Assembly (NCBI RefSeq): GCF_900104035.1
Contig: NZ_FNIT01000008.1
Coordinates: 124,001-188,000 of the forward strand
Source of the DNA: Aureimonas jatrophae
GTDB lineage: Bacteria > Pseudomonadota > Alphaproteobacteria > Rhizobiales > Rhizobiaceae
Reading direction: 5' to 3'
DNA: 64,000 nt
The first letter of the stretch is position 1; each line of letters opens with the position of its first letter. Below are positions 9,475-20,089 of this stretch, one piece after another. Below the pieces are notes generated by a model. That model saw only the letters and a list, made by a program, of their open reading frames with translations, was not told where the DNA came from and searched no databases. A program made the translations under genes and the position numbers.

Positions 9475-10281
9475 ATGCTCAAGGCCATCATGACCGTCGC
9501 TCTCGCCGGTGCCGCGATCGCCGTCGCCGGCAAGCTACCGGCCGCAGCCCAGGCCAGCGGTGCTTTGCCGGCATCTGCTGACGCCGGGCGAATCCGGAAT
9601 GTCGTCCTCGTTCACGGCGCCTTCGCCGATGGATCGGGTTGGCGCGGCGTCTACGAGGAGCTCACCGCTCGCGGCTATCGCGTCACGATCGTTCAGAACC
9701 CGCTCACCTCGCTGCTGGACGACGTCGCGGCGACCCGCCGGGCGCTGGACCGACAGGACGGGCCTGCGGTTCTCGTCGGCCATAGCTGAGGCGGCACGGT
9801 CATCACCGAGGCCGGCGTTCATCCGCAGGTCCGCGGTCTCGTCTACGTGTCCGCCCTGTCCCCGGACGCCGGCGAGACCACGGCCCAGCAGTACGACGGA
9901 TACACGACCCCGCCCGAATTCGTGATCGAGACCGGAGAGGACGGCTACGGGTTCATCAAGCCCGACGCGTTCGCGGCGGGGTTTGCGGCGGATGCGAACC
10001 AGGCCGATGCGGCCTTCCTGCGAGACACGCAGGTGCCGATCAACATGTCGGTCTTCGCGACCAAGCTCGACCACGCCGCTTGGCGCACCCTGCCGACCTG
10101 GGCGGTGATCGCTACGAACGATAAGGCCTTCGACCAGCGCATGCTGCAGGATATGGCCAAGCGCATCGACGCCGAGGTCACGAACGTCCCCGCCAGTCAC
10201 GCGGTCTACTTCACGCAGCCCAAGGCTGTCGCCGACGTGATCGACGAGGCGGCGCAACAGTCGACGAGCCGCTCTCGGTAA
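9475..10281 (+). pseudogene. Alpha/beta hydrolase interrupted by one in-frame TGA
   Basis: Exported alpha/beta-hydrolase (esterase-like) reading frame of 268 codons starting at ATG 9475 after AAAGGAAA, with a signal peptide over about residues 1-24. The N-terminal core VVLVHGAFADGSGW and the nucleophile elbow GHS are intact, but the codon right after the elbow serine is TGA (9787-9789) where family members have an aromatic residue (GHSWGG/GHSYGG); TGG to TGA is a single change. The same frame continues open to 10281 with the expected late Asp region and the catalytic-His region NVPASHAVYF. It is therefore a very recent nonsense mutant, a sequencing error, or read through. The truncated product would lack most of the fold. 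Confidence 0.8.
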
Positions 10282-10600
10282 CCCTATGTGCCACAGTCCC
10301 GCGGTCGGAGACGGTTCGAAGCGAACGGTCCCCCATCGCGGGGTGAAGGACACCCTGCAGGCCTGCCTCCAAGCGATCCTGCATCGATGCAAAGCCTCGA
10401 GCGCCGTTATCGGCATCGCCCTGGACCATCCGTTGGCACGAACCGGCCCATGTCCATGGGCAGTGAGGGACGAACGGCGTTGACGTTCGCAACGGCGTTG
10501 GACGAACAGGCGATCCGCCTCCCGTTTCTGGAGCACCGTCTGACGACGTCAAAACGCGCCGACGGCTCGATACGGGAACGGCAACCCCACGCGCCGCCGG
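10282..10600. other. 319-base intergenic region, nothing recognised
   Basis: Lies between the broken hydrolase and the 3' end of the histidine kinase gene. Overlapping open frames on both strands are not supported by start sites or by any recognisable protein family. No clear terminator hairpin with a T-run was seen. Confidence 0.4.
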
Positions 10601-12004
10601 TCAGGCCGCTTCGGTCTGAAGTTCCGTCAAAGGGGCCACGATCCGGCACTTCAGGCCATCGGGTGCGTAGTCGAGATCGACGGATCCGCCGACCGATCCC
10701 GACAAGCCGATCTCGATCAGCTTCGATCCAAATCCCTTGCGACTGGGTGGCACGACCGGCGGACCGCCGAGCTCGCGCCACATCAGGGCCAGGGTCGGGC
10801 GTTGGGTCTCATCATCGACCTCGACGACCCAGGCGATGTGAACCCGCCCCTGCGGAACGCTCAAGGCACCGTACTTGGCGGCGTTGGTCGCCAACTCGTG
10901 GATGATCAGCGCCAGCGTCAAGGCAGCCTTGGGACCGACAAACAGATCCGGGCCGCGCAGGGCGACCCGGCCCTCCGGATCGTGCAACTCGACTGCGCTC
11001 CGGACGACGCTCTCGACCGCGCCCGAGTCGTGTTCGCCGGTCAGAAGGATGTCGTGAGCCCGCGAGAGTGCCTGGATCCTCTCGCCCAAGCTCTTGCGTG
11101 CGGTCACGAGGTCGGGTGCACTGCGCAGGGTCTGCGTGGCGATCGACTGCGTGATCGCCAGCGTGTTCTTCAGTCGATGCGCGAGCTCGCTGACCAGGAT
11201 CTGCCGTTCCTGTTCGGCGGCCCGCTCCCGTCGAAGGTCGGAGGTGACGGTTCCCAAGGCGATCGGCCGGCCATCGACGTTGGGCAGCGTGAAGACGTTG
11301 TAGCGGACCGGTATCTCCTCGCCCGTCTCGAAGTGGCGGAAGCAAACGTCGCCGGTCCACGATCCCTCGCGAAGAACAATCGGCAGGACTTCCGTTTCGA
11401 CGCGGGACCAGTCGCCGACGGGAAAGTAGTCGCTGATCCGGGTCGTCTCTTCCGGAGCCTGGAGGCCGACAAGTGCCTTGCCAGCCTCGTTCACATACTG
11501 GACGCGTCCCTCCAGATCGGCGTAGGCGATGAAGTCGGAGCTGTTCTCCACGATGCGGCTGAGCTGGTTTCGCTGCTGCACCTCGCGGGCCAGGTTCGAT
11601 ATGGCCATCCGCCGGCCTTCTGCGACATCGCCCAGCACCAGAACGGCGGAGCGCAGGGACGCGGCCAGCTCCGCAATGCCGAGATTGACGGCGACGAACA
11701 GGATCTGAGCCGTCCACTGCGTTCGTGTCAGGGCGAGCGGATCGTCCTCCGGAGACAGCGCGTAGGCCGCGGGAATGGTCGAGGCGAGCGTTGCAAAGAC
11801 GCCAGGCCCGCGTCCACCCAGCAGCGCACTCACGATGATGACCGGGATAAAGAATAGGAACGGCAGAAGGTCCGTGACGAACGCGCCGCGCACCATGGCA
11901 ACAAGAGCAACGGCAAGCGCCACCAAAGCGTAGGTTGCGGGAGCCGGAAGACGAGCGCTCAGAGCCTTGATCAGCGAACGATGATAGGCACCGGAGAGAG
12001 GCAT
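10601..12004 (-). CDS. HWE-family sensor histidine kinase with DUF4118-like membrane domain and PAS
   Basis: A 467-residue membrane sensor kinase. Residues about 20-115 form four hydrophobic helices resembling the KdpD-type DUF4118 domain (FFIPVIIVSALLGGRGPGVF). A PAS domain spans about 146-258 (VENSSDFIAYADLEGRVQYV). The kinase core has the HWE hallmarks: phospho-acceptor H276 in HRLKNTLA, the N-box HELATNAAKYGAL, and a WRE motif (MWRELGG) before the last G-box. The HWE family is typical of Rhizobiales and often senses light or stress. The gene lies downstream of a single-domain response regulator on the same strand (gap 110 bases), its probable partner. Confidence 0.88.
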   Translation of the reverse strand: MPLSGAYHRSLIKALSARLPAPATYALVALAVALVAMVRGAFVTDLLPFLFFIPVIIVSALLGGRGPGVFATLASTIPAAYALSPEDDPLALTRTQWTAQILFVAVNLGIAELAASLRSAVLVLGDVAEGRRMAISNLAREVQQRNQLSRIVENSSDFIAYADLEGRVQYVNEAGKALVGLQAPEETTRISDYFPVGDWSRVETEVLPIVLREGSWTGDVCFRHFETGEEIPVRYNVFTLPNVDGRPIALGTVTSDLRRERAAEQERQILVSELAHRLKNTLAITQSIATQTLRSAPDLVTARKSLGERIQALSRAHDILLTGEHDSGAVESVVRSAVELHDPEGRVALRGPDLFVGPKAALTLALIIHELATNAAKYGALSVPQGRVHIAWVVEVDDETQRPTLALMWRELGGPPVVPPSRKGFGSKLIEIGLSGSVGGSVDLDYAPDGLKCRIVAPLTELQTEAA

Positions 12005-12114
12005 GGCGTCAGGAACCGTGTTCGGGATTGTCCCACCGCGACATACGGACTGATGTGCATAACAAGCATGCCGTCAGGCAGCCAGCCCATTTCCCGTAGC
12101 CTTACTCTGGAACG

Positions 12115-12483
12115 TCATCGCCTCGCCTCGACCCTTGAAAGAGCCGCCAGGATCTGGGTTTCCATGAACGGCTTGGCGATGAAGCCGATCGGCCGCCATC
12201 CCAGTTCTCGAGCGCGCGCTTCCTCCTCGATCCGCGCCGAAACGAAGAGCGCATCGATTCCATGCTCGGCGCGCAGCCTGTGAGCGGTCTCGATGCCATC
12301 GTCGCAGCCGGCTAGATCGATGTCGAGGATGGCGACGTCGAACGGCATCGCGCCGGCTGCCAAGTCGATCGCCTGCTGCATGGCGGGAGCAATACCGACC
12401 ACCGTATGGCCGGCATCCTCCAGAATGTCCTGAAGGTCGATCGCGATCAGTGGTTCGTCCTCGACGATCAGCACCCGAAGCAA
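12115..12483 (-). CDS. Single-domain response regulator (receiver only)
   Basis: A 122-residue CheY-like receiver with acidic pocket E8/D9, phospho-acceptor D54 (AILDID), and the conserved Lys in FIAKPF near the end; there is no output domain. Single-domain receivers paired with HWE kinases commonly act as phosphate sinks or relays to PhyR-type general stress regulators in alphaproteobacteria. The start is TTG at 12483; GTG three codons further in is an alternative. The upstream 300 bases to the tRNA gene contain no other supported gene. Confidence 0.85.
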   Translation of the reverse strand: MLRVLIVEDEPLIAIDLQDILEDAGHTVVGIAPAMQQAIDLAAGAMPFDVAILDIDLAGCDDGIETAHRLRAEHGIDALFVSARIEEEARARELGWRPIGFIAKPFMETQILAALSRVEARR

Positions 12484-12782
12484 GGCCGTCTCTCCATCCG
12501 CACCGGTTTGGCAGACAGGGAAGCGAACCGGCGCGAATTGGTTTCAACGACGGGAAGCGTCATGGCGGCTGGAGGACGACGTTCCGCCTGCGACCGAGAC
12601 GGAGCTGTGGATGCGAACGCGATCCGTCTCATTCAGTTCCGGAGCCCGCATGCCAACCAAGATGCGTGCACCCACGCCCTTCGCTCCCGTCGACGCGAGG
12701 CGAGCGGTGCATACCATCGCCAGACATCGCGATCCAAGACGCGTCAGCTGGAAACGAATGCCAACGGAGCTGCGAGAATGAT

Positions 12783-12859
<77 letters not shown>

Positions 12860-12959
12860 CGGGTCTATGACCGGTCTGGACGGCCGAAGCCTTGGTACAG
12901 GATGGCGCAGCGAAGGACAAGGCGGGGGAGGAGGTGAGTGCAACCGGCGGGTCGCATTC

Positions 12960-14807
<1,848 letters not shown>

Positions 14808-15044
14808 GCGAAACTCCGGTCGGGCAGGGAGACGCTCCGGCACGGGAGCCACCCTGTCCTCGTCAGTCATCGGGGAATGTCATGGCCATGACAACCATCT
14901 GCGTCATTCTTGCGGCCGACCCTGTGCGGGGCAGGGTTGTGTTGCGGTGGGTTGAACTCGCGCCCACATGGCGTTAGGGCACCGCCCCTATCCGGCAAGA
15001 GTATCTTGAGGCCGGTTGGACAAACAATTCGAACGAGGCTTGTC

Positions 15045-15191
15045 ATGAGCGCAGTTCCCATCACCCGCGACCAGTTCGTCTGGCAGGAAGGCCAGTCGGC
15101 AGCCCGTGCGCGTCGCAGCCGCAAGGACAATCCCTACCGCCCCGGCAGTGCCGACTGGCGGGCCTGGACCGGAGGTTTCGAGGCCGTCTGA
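15045..15191 (+). CDS. RMF/CrpP-like small protein
   Basis: A 48-residue basic protein preceded by GAGG eight bases before the ATG. Its pattern (EGQSAARARRSRKDNPYRPGSADWRAWTGG, shown here only by its key parts EGxxAAR, NPY.PGS and W..GF) matches the ribosome modulation factor / CrpP family: a Gly-Ala-Arg helix, an N/C-PY turn and a terminal W-x-x-G. RMF-type proteins dimerise ribosomes in stationary phase; alphaproteobacterial members are mostly uncharacterised. Single gene between recQ and lrgB, transcribed opposite to both. Confidence 0.7.
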   Translation: MSAVPITRDQFVWQEGQSAARARRSRKDNPYRPGSADWRAWTGGFEAV

Positions 15192-15226
15192 GGCTTCGCG
15201 CGCGACCGTTCGTTTGCGACCGGCCG

Positions 15227-15952
15227 CTACAAGAGCCGGGGCAGGAGCACGGGAAGAATCAGGGACGTCGCCACAGCGTTCAGCGCCATGGCGATGCCCG
15301 CGAAGGCGCCCGCCACGGGATCCACCGCGAAGGCGCGCGCCGTCCCGATGCCGTGCGACGTGAGGCCCACGGCAAAGCCGCGCGCGGCGTAGTTCCGGAT
15401 CCTCAGGGCATTCATCAACGGCGTGACGATCACCGCGCCGAAGATGCCGGTGGCGATGCACAGGACCGCCGTCAGCGCCGGGTCGCCGCCGAGCTGTTCC
15501 GACAGACCCATCGCGACCGCCGCGGTCACTGATTTCGGTGCCAGCGATACGATCGCCTCGGGCGGGATCGCGAACAACCGCGCCAGCCACACGGCCGACA
15601 CGACCGCCACCAAGGATCCCGTCGGCAGCGCGACCGCCAACGGCAGGACGTGGACGCGCACCAGCCTGCGATGACGGTAGAGCGGTACGGCCAGGGCGAC
15701 CGTCGCAGGTCCCAGAAGGAAGTGCACGAACTGGGCGCCCGCGAAGTAGGTCGCATAGGGCGTGCGCGTCACAGCCAGCACGAGGCCGAGCGCCACGATC
15801 GAAAACAGGACGGGGTTGGCCGCCGGATGGTGCCTTGCAGCCTGCGCGAGGCGCTGGCTGGCCAAGAAGGCGACCAGCGTCGCCGAAAGCCAGAACAGTG
15901 GCGAGGCCGAGAGATAGGCCCACAGTTCGGCCGGATCGGCAGGCAGGCCCAT
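15227..15952 (-). CDS. lrgB: LrgB/CidB-family membrane protein
   Basis: A 241-residue protein with about seven hydrophobic helices and the family's conserved middle and C-terminal segments (SLAPKSVTAAVAMGLSE, GHGIGTARAFAVD-like SHGIGTARA). The family is linked to murein hydrolase control and, in plants and some bacteria, to transport of pyruvate or glycolate. Its ATG shares a base with the stop of lrgA (TGATG), so the pair is translationally coupled. Confidence 0.88.
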   Translation of the reverse strand: MGLPADPAELWAYLSASPLFWLSATLVAFLASQRLAQAARHHPAANPVLFSIVALGLVLAVTRTPYATYFAGAQFVHFLLGPATVALAVPLYRHRRLVRVHVLPLAVALPTGSLVAVVSAVWLARLFAIPPEAIVSLAPKSVTAAVAMGLSEQLGGDPALTAVLCIATGIFGAVIVTPLMNALRIRNYAARGFAVGLTSHGIGTARAFAVDPVAGAFAGIAMALNAVATSLILPVLLPRLL

Positions 15953-16341
15953 CAGGCATCCCCGCCGAAACGGTGGCCGGCGACCAGAACGAAGATGCCG
16001 ACCGTCACCAGCAACGTAGCCACCGCCGACAGGGCCAGCGTCGCGACGAGGCCGAACCCGTGGGCGCTCAGAAGGCCGAGATTGTCGATGACGCCGACGC
16101 CGGCGGGCACGAAGAGCAGACCGAGAACCGACAGGAGGCCGTCGGCGGTTCGCCCGAGCGGCTCGCCGGGCTCGCCGCCCAGCGAGGGCCAGCGCGGCAC
16201 CCATCCGCGGTCGCGCAGCACGAGGAGCGCAAACAGGAGAAGGAAGCCGAGAACCGGGCCCGGTACCGCCAGACCCAGCGCACGAGCGACACTCTCGCCC
16301 GCCAGCTGGCACAGAAGAAGGACGGCGATGGGCTTGAGCAT
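15952..16341 (-). CDS. lrgA: CidA/LrgA-family membrane protein
   Basis: A 129-residue, four-helix membrane protein with the family pattern QLAGE, PGPVLGFLLLF and a conserved FVPAGVGVI segment. It is the holin-like partner of LrgB. The pair may form a two-component carboxylate transporter or lysis regulator; which applies here cannot be told from sequence. It lies 80 bases downstream of thiD on the same strand and may be read from the same transcript. Confidence 0.86.
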   Translation of the reverse strand: MLKPIAVLLLCQLAGESVARALGLAVPGPVLGFLLLFALLVLRDRGWVPRWPSLGGEPGEPLGRTADGLLSVLGLLFVPAGVGVIDNLGLLSAHGFGLVATLALSAVATLLVTVGIFVLVAGHRFGGDA

Positions 16342-16421
16342 GCGAGGCCCCCGGGGTTTCGGAAGTTTCGCTTGTCGGGCCGTGCCTGCGCAGCGTCAAC
16401 CGGAGCGGCCGCACGCGTCGC

Positions 16422-17228
16422 TCAAACGCGATCGTCCCACCAATCGTGGAAATGATGCACCGGCCCTCGGCCTCCACCCACCCGCAGCCGGCCCGCGGCC
16501 ACGAGTGCACCCTGGAGATACGCGCGGGCCTGCTCGACCGCCGCGTCCAGAACGAGGCCGCGCGCCAGATGGGCGGCGATGGCGGCGCTCAAGGTGCATC
16601 CCGTGCCATGGTCGGACGTCGTCGCGATGCGGGGGGCGGCGAAGCGGAAGGCCGCATCCGGCGTCACCAGGATATCGACGCTCGACGCACCCGCTCCGTG
16701 CCCGCCCTTGACCAGGACGGCCTCGGCTCCGAGCGCCCGGATGCGCTCGCCCTGTGCGCGCATGGCCGCTTCGTCGTCCGCCTGCGGCGCGGCCGCCAGA
16801 AGGGCCGCCTCGGGCAGGTTCGGGGTCGCGACGAGAGCCAGCGGAAGCAGCTCGATGCGCAACGCGTCGAGGGCTTCTTCCTCCAGAAGGCGGTCGCCCG
16901 AGGTTGCGACCATCACCGGATCCAGCACCGCGCGACGCCCGTGGGCCCGCAGCCGATCGGCGATGCGGCGGATCACGTCGCTCCGCGAGACCATGCCGAT
17001 CTTGATCGCATCCACCGCGAGGTCGTCGAGCACGGCGTCGATCTGGGCGCCGACGATGTCGGGCGACAGGGTTTCGACGGCACGAACGCCATGCGTGTTC
17101 TGCGCGGTCACGGCGGTCACGACGCTTGCGCCAAAGAGGCCGAGCGCCGAAAAGGTCTTGAGGTCGGCCTGGATGCCCGCCCCCCCGCCGGAGTCGGACC
17201 CTGCAATCGTCAAGCCGATGCGCGTCAT
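16422..17228 (-). CDS. thiD: Hydroxymethylpyrimidine/phosphomethylpyrimidine kinase
   Basis: Ribokinase-like enzyme that phosphorylates HMP to HMP-P and then HMP-PP for thiamine synthesis. The 268-residue protein has the ThiD N-terminus ([21 protein letters not shown]), the [11 protein letters not shown] segment, and the C-terminal anion hole and catalytic Asp in [16 protein letters not shown]. It overlaps the stop of the upstream binding-protein gene by four bases, which ties salvage kinase and importer into one riboswitch-controlled operon. Confidence 0.95.
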   Translation of the reverse strand: MTRIGLTIAGSDSGGGAGIQADLKTFSALGLFGASVVTAVTAQNTHGVRAVETLSPDIVGAQIDAVLDDLAVDAIKIGMVSRSDVIRRIADRLRAHGRRAVLDPVMVATSGDRLLEEEALDALRIELLPLALVATPNLPEAALLAAAPQADDEAAMRAQGERIRALGAEAVLVKGGHGAGASSVDILVTPDAAFRFAAPRIATTSDHGTGCTLSAAIAAHLARGLVLDAAVEQARAYLQGALVAAGRLRVGGGRGPVHHFHDWWDDRV

Positions 17229-18175
17229 CGGGTCAGCTCCACCGCATAGGTGTCGAGGGGCGGGGTGGATGCGATCACGCCGCGTTCCTCCAGGAAGCGC
17301 GAGAAGCGTTCGGTGCGGGCACGGTCCAGGGCGCCGGGCCGCTTGGCCAGTCGCGGAACGGTATCGGCGAAAGCCTGCCGGTTCAACGCATCGTCCAGAT
17401 CGGGATAAGCGCGCAAAAAGAGGTCGCGCGCCTCGTCGGCATGGTTGGCGATGAAAAGCGACGCCTCTTCCAAAGCGTCGACGAAGCGCGGCAGGCGCGC
17501 ATCCCCCAAGAGGTCGGCGCGGGTTACGAGGATCAGCTCGTCATAGGGCGGAACACCGTGCTCTTCGGGGTAGAAGGGGCGGCCCTCGCGCTTCTCGATC
17601 TGCATCTGCGTCAGCTCGAAGTTGCGAAAACCGCCGATCGTGGCGTCCACCGAGCCCGACAGGAGGGCGGGCGTCAGCGCGAAGTTGACGTTGACGAGCG
17701 TCACGTCCGTCAACTTGAGCCCGGCATGGGCCAGCATTCCCGATAGAACCGCCTCCTCGAGTCCCGCCACGGAATAGCCGATGCGCCGACCCTTCAGGTC
17801 GGCTATCGAGCGGACCGGACCGTCCTTGAGAACCATCAGCGTGTTGAGCGGCGTCTCGACCAGGGTCGCAAAGCGCACGAGCGGCAGACCGGCGGCAACA
17901 TCGAGCATCAGGTTGGGCTGGTAGTGCACCGCGATCTCGGCCTCGCCGGCCGCCAGGAGGCGGGGCGGCGCGGCCGGATCGGTCGCCGGCACGAGTTCCA
18001 CATCGAGGCCCCGAGCGGCGAACAGACCGCGCTCGCGAGCGATCACCAGCGCCGCGTGATCGGGATTGACGAACCATTCCAGAAGAACGCGCAGACGCTG
18101 GGGCTCGGCGGCGGACGCGGGCGGCGCGGCAAGGCCCAGCAGCGTGGCCAGGAGAAGGAGCAGGGAACGAAGCAT
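17225..18175 (-). CDS. ThiY-like periplasmic pyrimidine-binding protein (NMT1/THI5 family)
   Basis: A 316-residue binding protein with a cleavable signal (about residues 1-22). The mature N-terminus has the THI5/NMT1-like pattern [21 protein letters not shown] typical of ThiY proteins that bind formylaminopyrimidine or HMP. Together with the permease upstream and thiD downstream, and the TPP riboswitch, this points to uptake of thiamine pyrimidine precursors. Confidence 0.87.
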   Translation of the reverse strand: MLRSLLLLLATLLGLAAPPASAAEPQRLRVLLEWFVNPDHAALVIARERGLFAARGLDVELVPATDPAAPPRLLAAGEAEIAVHYQPNLMLDVAAGLPLVRFATLVETPLNTLMVLKDGPVRSIADLKGRRIGYSVAGLEEAVLSGMLAHAGLKLTDVTLVNVNFALTPALLSGSVDATIGGFRNFELTQMQIEKREGRPFYPEEHGVPPYDELILVTRADLLGDARLPRFVDALEEASLFIANHADEARDLFLRAYPDLDDALNRQAFADTVPRLAKRPGALDRARTERFSRFLEERGVIASTPPLDTYAVELTR

Positions 18176-18187
18176 CGGAGAGCGACC

Positions 18188-18946
18188 TCAGGCGCGCGAG
18201 GGAAGAAGGGAGGCTTCGGGCGCCCAAGGCACGAACCGGGGCGCAAGGGCATCCACCACCGCGCGCAGGAACAGCGTCAGGGCGGCCAGGAGCGCGAGGC
18301 AGGCGAACATCAGGTCGGTCTGCAGCCGCGCGTTGGCCTGGATCATCAGGAAGCCGAGGCCGCCGGACGCCCCGACCCACTCGCCGATCACCGCACCGAG
18401 CGGGGCGAGGGGGGCTGCGACCCGCAGACCCGACACGAAGGCGGGCATGGCGAGCGGCAGGCGGACGTGCTGGATGGCTCGCCAATGGCTGGCTTCGGTC
18501 AGCGCCGTCGCGTCGAGAAGGTCGGGGTCGGTGCGGCGCAACCCGTCGGCTAGGAAGGAGGCAACCGGGAAGAAGATCACGATCGCGCTCATGGCGACCT
18601 TCGAAGCCATGCCGAAGCCAAACCACAGAACCAGCAAGGGAGCGAGCGCAAAGACAGGCAGGGACTGGAGCACGATCAGAACCGGCCAGGCAATGGCGCC
18701 GGCGCGGGGCCAGGCCGCCGTCGCCAGACCCGCCAGCGCGCCTGCCACGGCTCCAACCAACAGACCCAGGAGCGCCTCGGTCGCGGTTGTCGCACCCTCG
18801 CGCATCAGCAGATCGCGGCGCCGCCAAAGCGTCTGCGCGACCGTCCAGGGCTCGGGCAACATGTAGCGTGGCGGCCGGAGCGCGAGCACGACGAGCTGCC
18901 AGGTCGCGAGCGCCGCCGCGACCCCGAAGGCGGTCTGGATGATCAT
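18188..18946 (-). CDS. ABC transporter permease for thiamine pyrimidine precursor (ThiX-like)
   Basis: A BPD-type inner-membrane permease with about six helices and the EAA-loop region (ALTEASHWRAIQHVRLPLAMPAF) that docks the ATPase. The start chosen is the first ATG, giving 252 residues; a TTG at 19030, only 11 bases from the riboswitch core, would add 28 non-hydrophobic residues and cannot be excluded. No ATP-binding gene accompanies it in this operon; the ATPase must be encoded elsewhere or shared. Confidence 0.85.
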   Translation of the reverse strand: MIIQTAFGVAAALATWQLVVLALRPPRYMLPEPWTVAQTLWRRRDLLMREGATTATEALLGLLVGAVAGALAGLATAAWPRAGAIAWPVLIVLQSLPVFALAPLLVLWFGFGMASKVAMSAIVIFFPVASFLADGLRRTDPDLLDATALTEASHWRAIQHVRLPLAMPAFVSGLRVAAPLAPLGAVIGEWVGASGGLGFLMIQANARLQTDLMFACLALLAALTLFLRAVVDALAPRFVPWAPEASLLPSRA

Positions 18947-19040
18947 CCGCGCGGTCCGGCCGCCACTCCGGTCGAGGAGCCGGCGCGTTGGTCCCGCCCG
19001 AAAGGCAGACGTGATCGGGTGAGGAGGCAACGTCGCGTTT

Positions 19041-19121
19041 CCCGTTCCTACGCCGGCATGACCCGGATCAGGTTCAAGGGTTCGGCGATCGCCATCTCAG
19101 CGCCCTTCGGCGCACCCCTCG
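19041..19121 (-). ncRNA. TPP riboswitch (THI element)
   Basis: On the minus strand the sequence has the conserved TPP aptamer parts in order: GGGGTGC, GCGCTGAGATGGC (matching the CUGAGA block), ACCCTTGAACCTGATC and the closing GGTCATGCCGGCGTAGGAA block. It sits directly upstream of the permease-thiY-thiD operon and would repress it when thiamine pyrophosphate is abundant. The expression platform lies between the aptamer and the permease start and contains a GGCTCC/GGAG hairpin. Confidence 0.95.
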
Positions 19122-19187
19122 GAATCGCCGTGAGGTTGGCGGGAGGCCGGTGCCGCTGTCAAGCGGCGGCATCGGCTACGGACCATG

Positions 19188-19223
19188 AAAAAGGCCGGCG
19201 GCTCCGCTTGGGAGACACCGGCC
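19188..19223 (-). terminator. Intrinsic terminator after the DUF2171 gene
   Basis: On the minus strand GGCCGG and CCGGCC enclose a second internal pairing (TCTCC/GGAG-like) and are followed directly by TTTTT. It ends transcription coming from the small genes to the right and isolates them from the riboswitch operon. Confidence 0.75.
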
Positions 19224-19277
19224 GTCCATGTCGGTCCGGGTGTGCCGTCGCGTCAGACGGCAGCGGCTCTGCCGGCT

Positions 19278-19532
19278 TCAGGCGGCCTTGCCGTCCTCGC
19301 TCTCTTCGAAGAGTTCGGCCGCGACGTCGCCGTTGGCCGAGAGGCGCACCTTGTCGCCTTCCACGCCGGCCACGAGGGCGGTGGAGATGTAATGGTGTCC
19401 GCCCTGCGGCAGGCCCTGGCCGCTGTCCTTCTTGGTCAGCTTGATACGGTCGCCTTCCAGGCGATCCACCGTGCCGACGTGAACGCCGTCCGCACCGATG
19501 ATCTCCATATGCTCCTTGATCGGAAAGTTCAT
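19278..19532 (-). CDS. DUF2171-family small protein
   Basis: An 84-residue soluble protein with the DUF2171 pattern: an N-terminal I-K-E-H/M-E-I-I-G segment, DG.HVGTVD, LTKKD and a C-terminal Val/Ala beta stretch. The family has a PRC-barrel-like small beta fold; its role is unknown, and in Rhizobiales members are often stress-induced. A clear terminator follows. It is transcribed leftwards, 110 bases after the DUF2934 gene. Confidence 0.8.
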   Translation of the reverse strand: MNFPIKEHMEIIGADGVHVGTVDRLEGDRIKLTKKDSGQGLPQGGHHYISTALVAGVEGDKVRLSANGDVAAELFEESEDGKAA

Positions 19533-19642
19533 CGCTTCAGCTCCTGACTGTCATGACTGGCGAGAGCAGCTCGGTGGCGCTCCCGCATCCGTGACCGAAA
19601 CGCAGCAGCATCCGCTTGGATGCATCGAAGCGCAGAGGGCTG

Positions 19643-19816
19643 TTATCGGGCGATGAAGCGGTTCTCGTCGTCGGCAGCGGGCCGGTCCGCGGGATCGCCC
19701 TCGATCTCGCGTGCCGCTTGCGCCCAGAAATCGTGTTCGTGTCCGGCGGGGCGCCCGGCCTTCTCCCAAAGGTAGTAGGCGCGATTCCTGATCTCCTGGT
19801 CCCGGTCCGTTGTCAT
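19643..19816 (-). CDS. DUF2934-family small protein
   Basis: A 57-residue protein with the DUF2934 signature I..RAY.LWE.AGRP.G....FW..A, followed by an acidic tail. Function unknown. I chose the ATG at 19816, because the family begins just before the RDQEIRNRAY segment; a longer frame upstream to 19870 adds a sequence foreign to the family. The 273 bases between it and the acyl-CoA ligase hold no supported gene. Confidence 0.8.
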   Translation of the reverse strand: MTTDRDQEIRNRAYYLWEKAGRPAGHEHDFWAQAAREIEGDPADRPAADDENRFIAR

Positions 19817-20089
19817 CCCGCCTGATTCCCTTCGACGCTTCGCTCCATGCTCTTGTCCTACGGCCGACATCTGACGATCGACAGCAAGGCGAGCATTTCG
19901 AGGCTACATAAATCTCCTCGCGCGAAGGGAAAGCGCGACAGTCGGTTCTTGTGGTGCCGGCTCACCGTTGCCGCCCGATACCGTTCGAAGGCGGTGTAGC
20001 AGCTGACGTGAACGTAAACGGAAGACTATTTCGTTCCAGGCAACCCTGCGCTACCCATCGATGCAAGAAACGATGGGAGGATCGAATCG

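Noticed and set aside
9787-9789. TGA after the hydrolase nucleophile as a selenocysteine codon
   Set aside because: The position normally holds an aromatic residue, not Cys, and no obvious selenocysteine-insertion hairpin was seen just downstream; a simple TGG to TGA mutation is more economical.
12115-12483. Receiver gene as PhyR, the general stress master regulator
   Set aside because: PhyR has an N-terminal sigma-like domain before the receiver; this protein is receiver only.
20004-20039. GGAAC-N18-CGTT on the minus strand as an EcfG promoter for the DUF2934 gene
   Set aside because: The spacer is 18 bases rather than 16-17 and the site lies about 190 bases before the gene's start.
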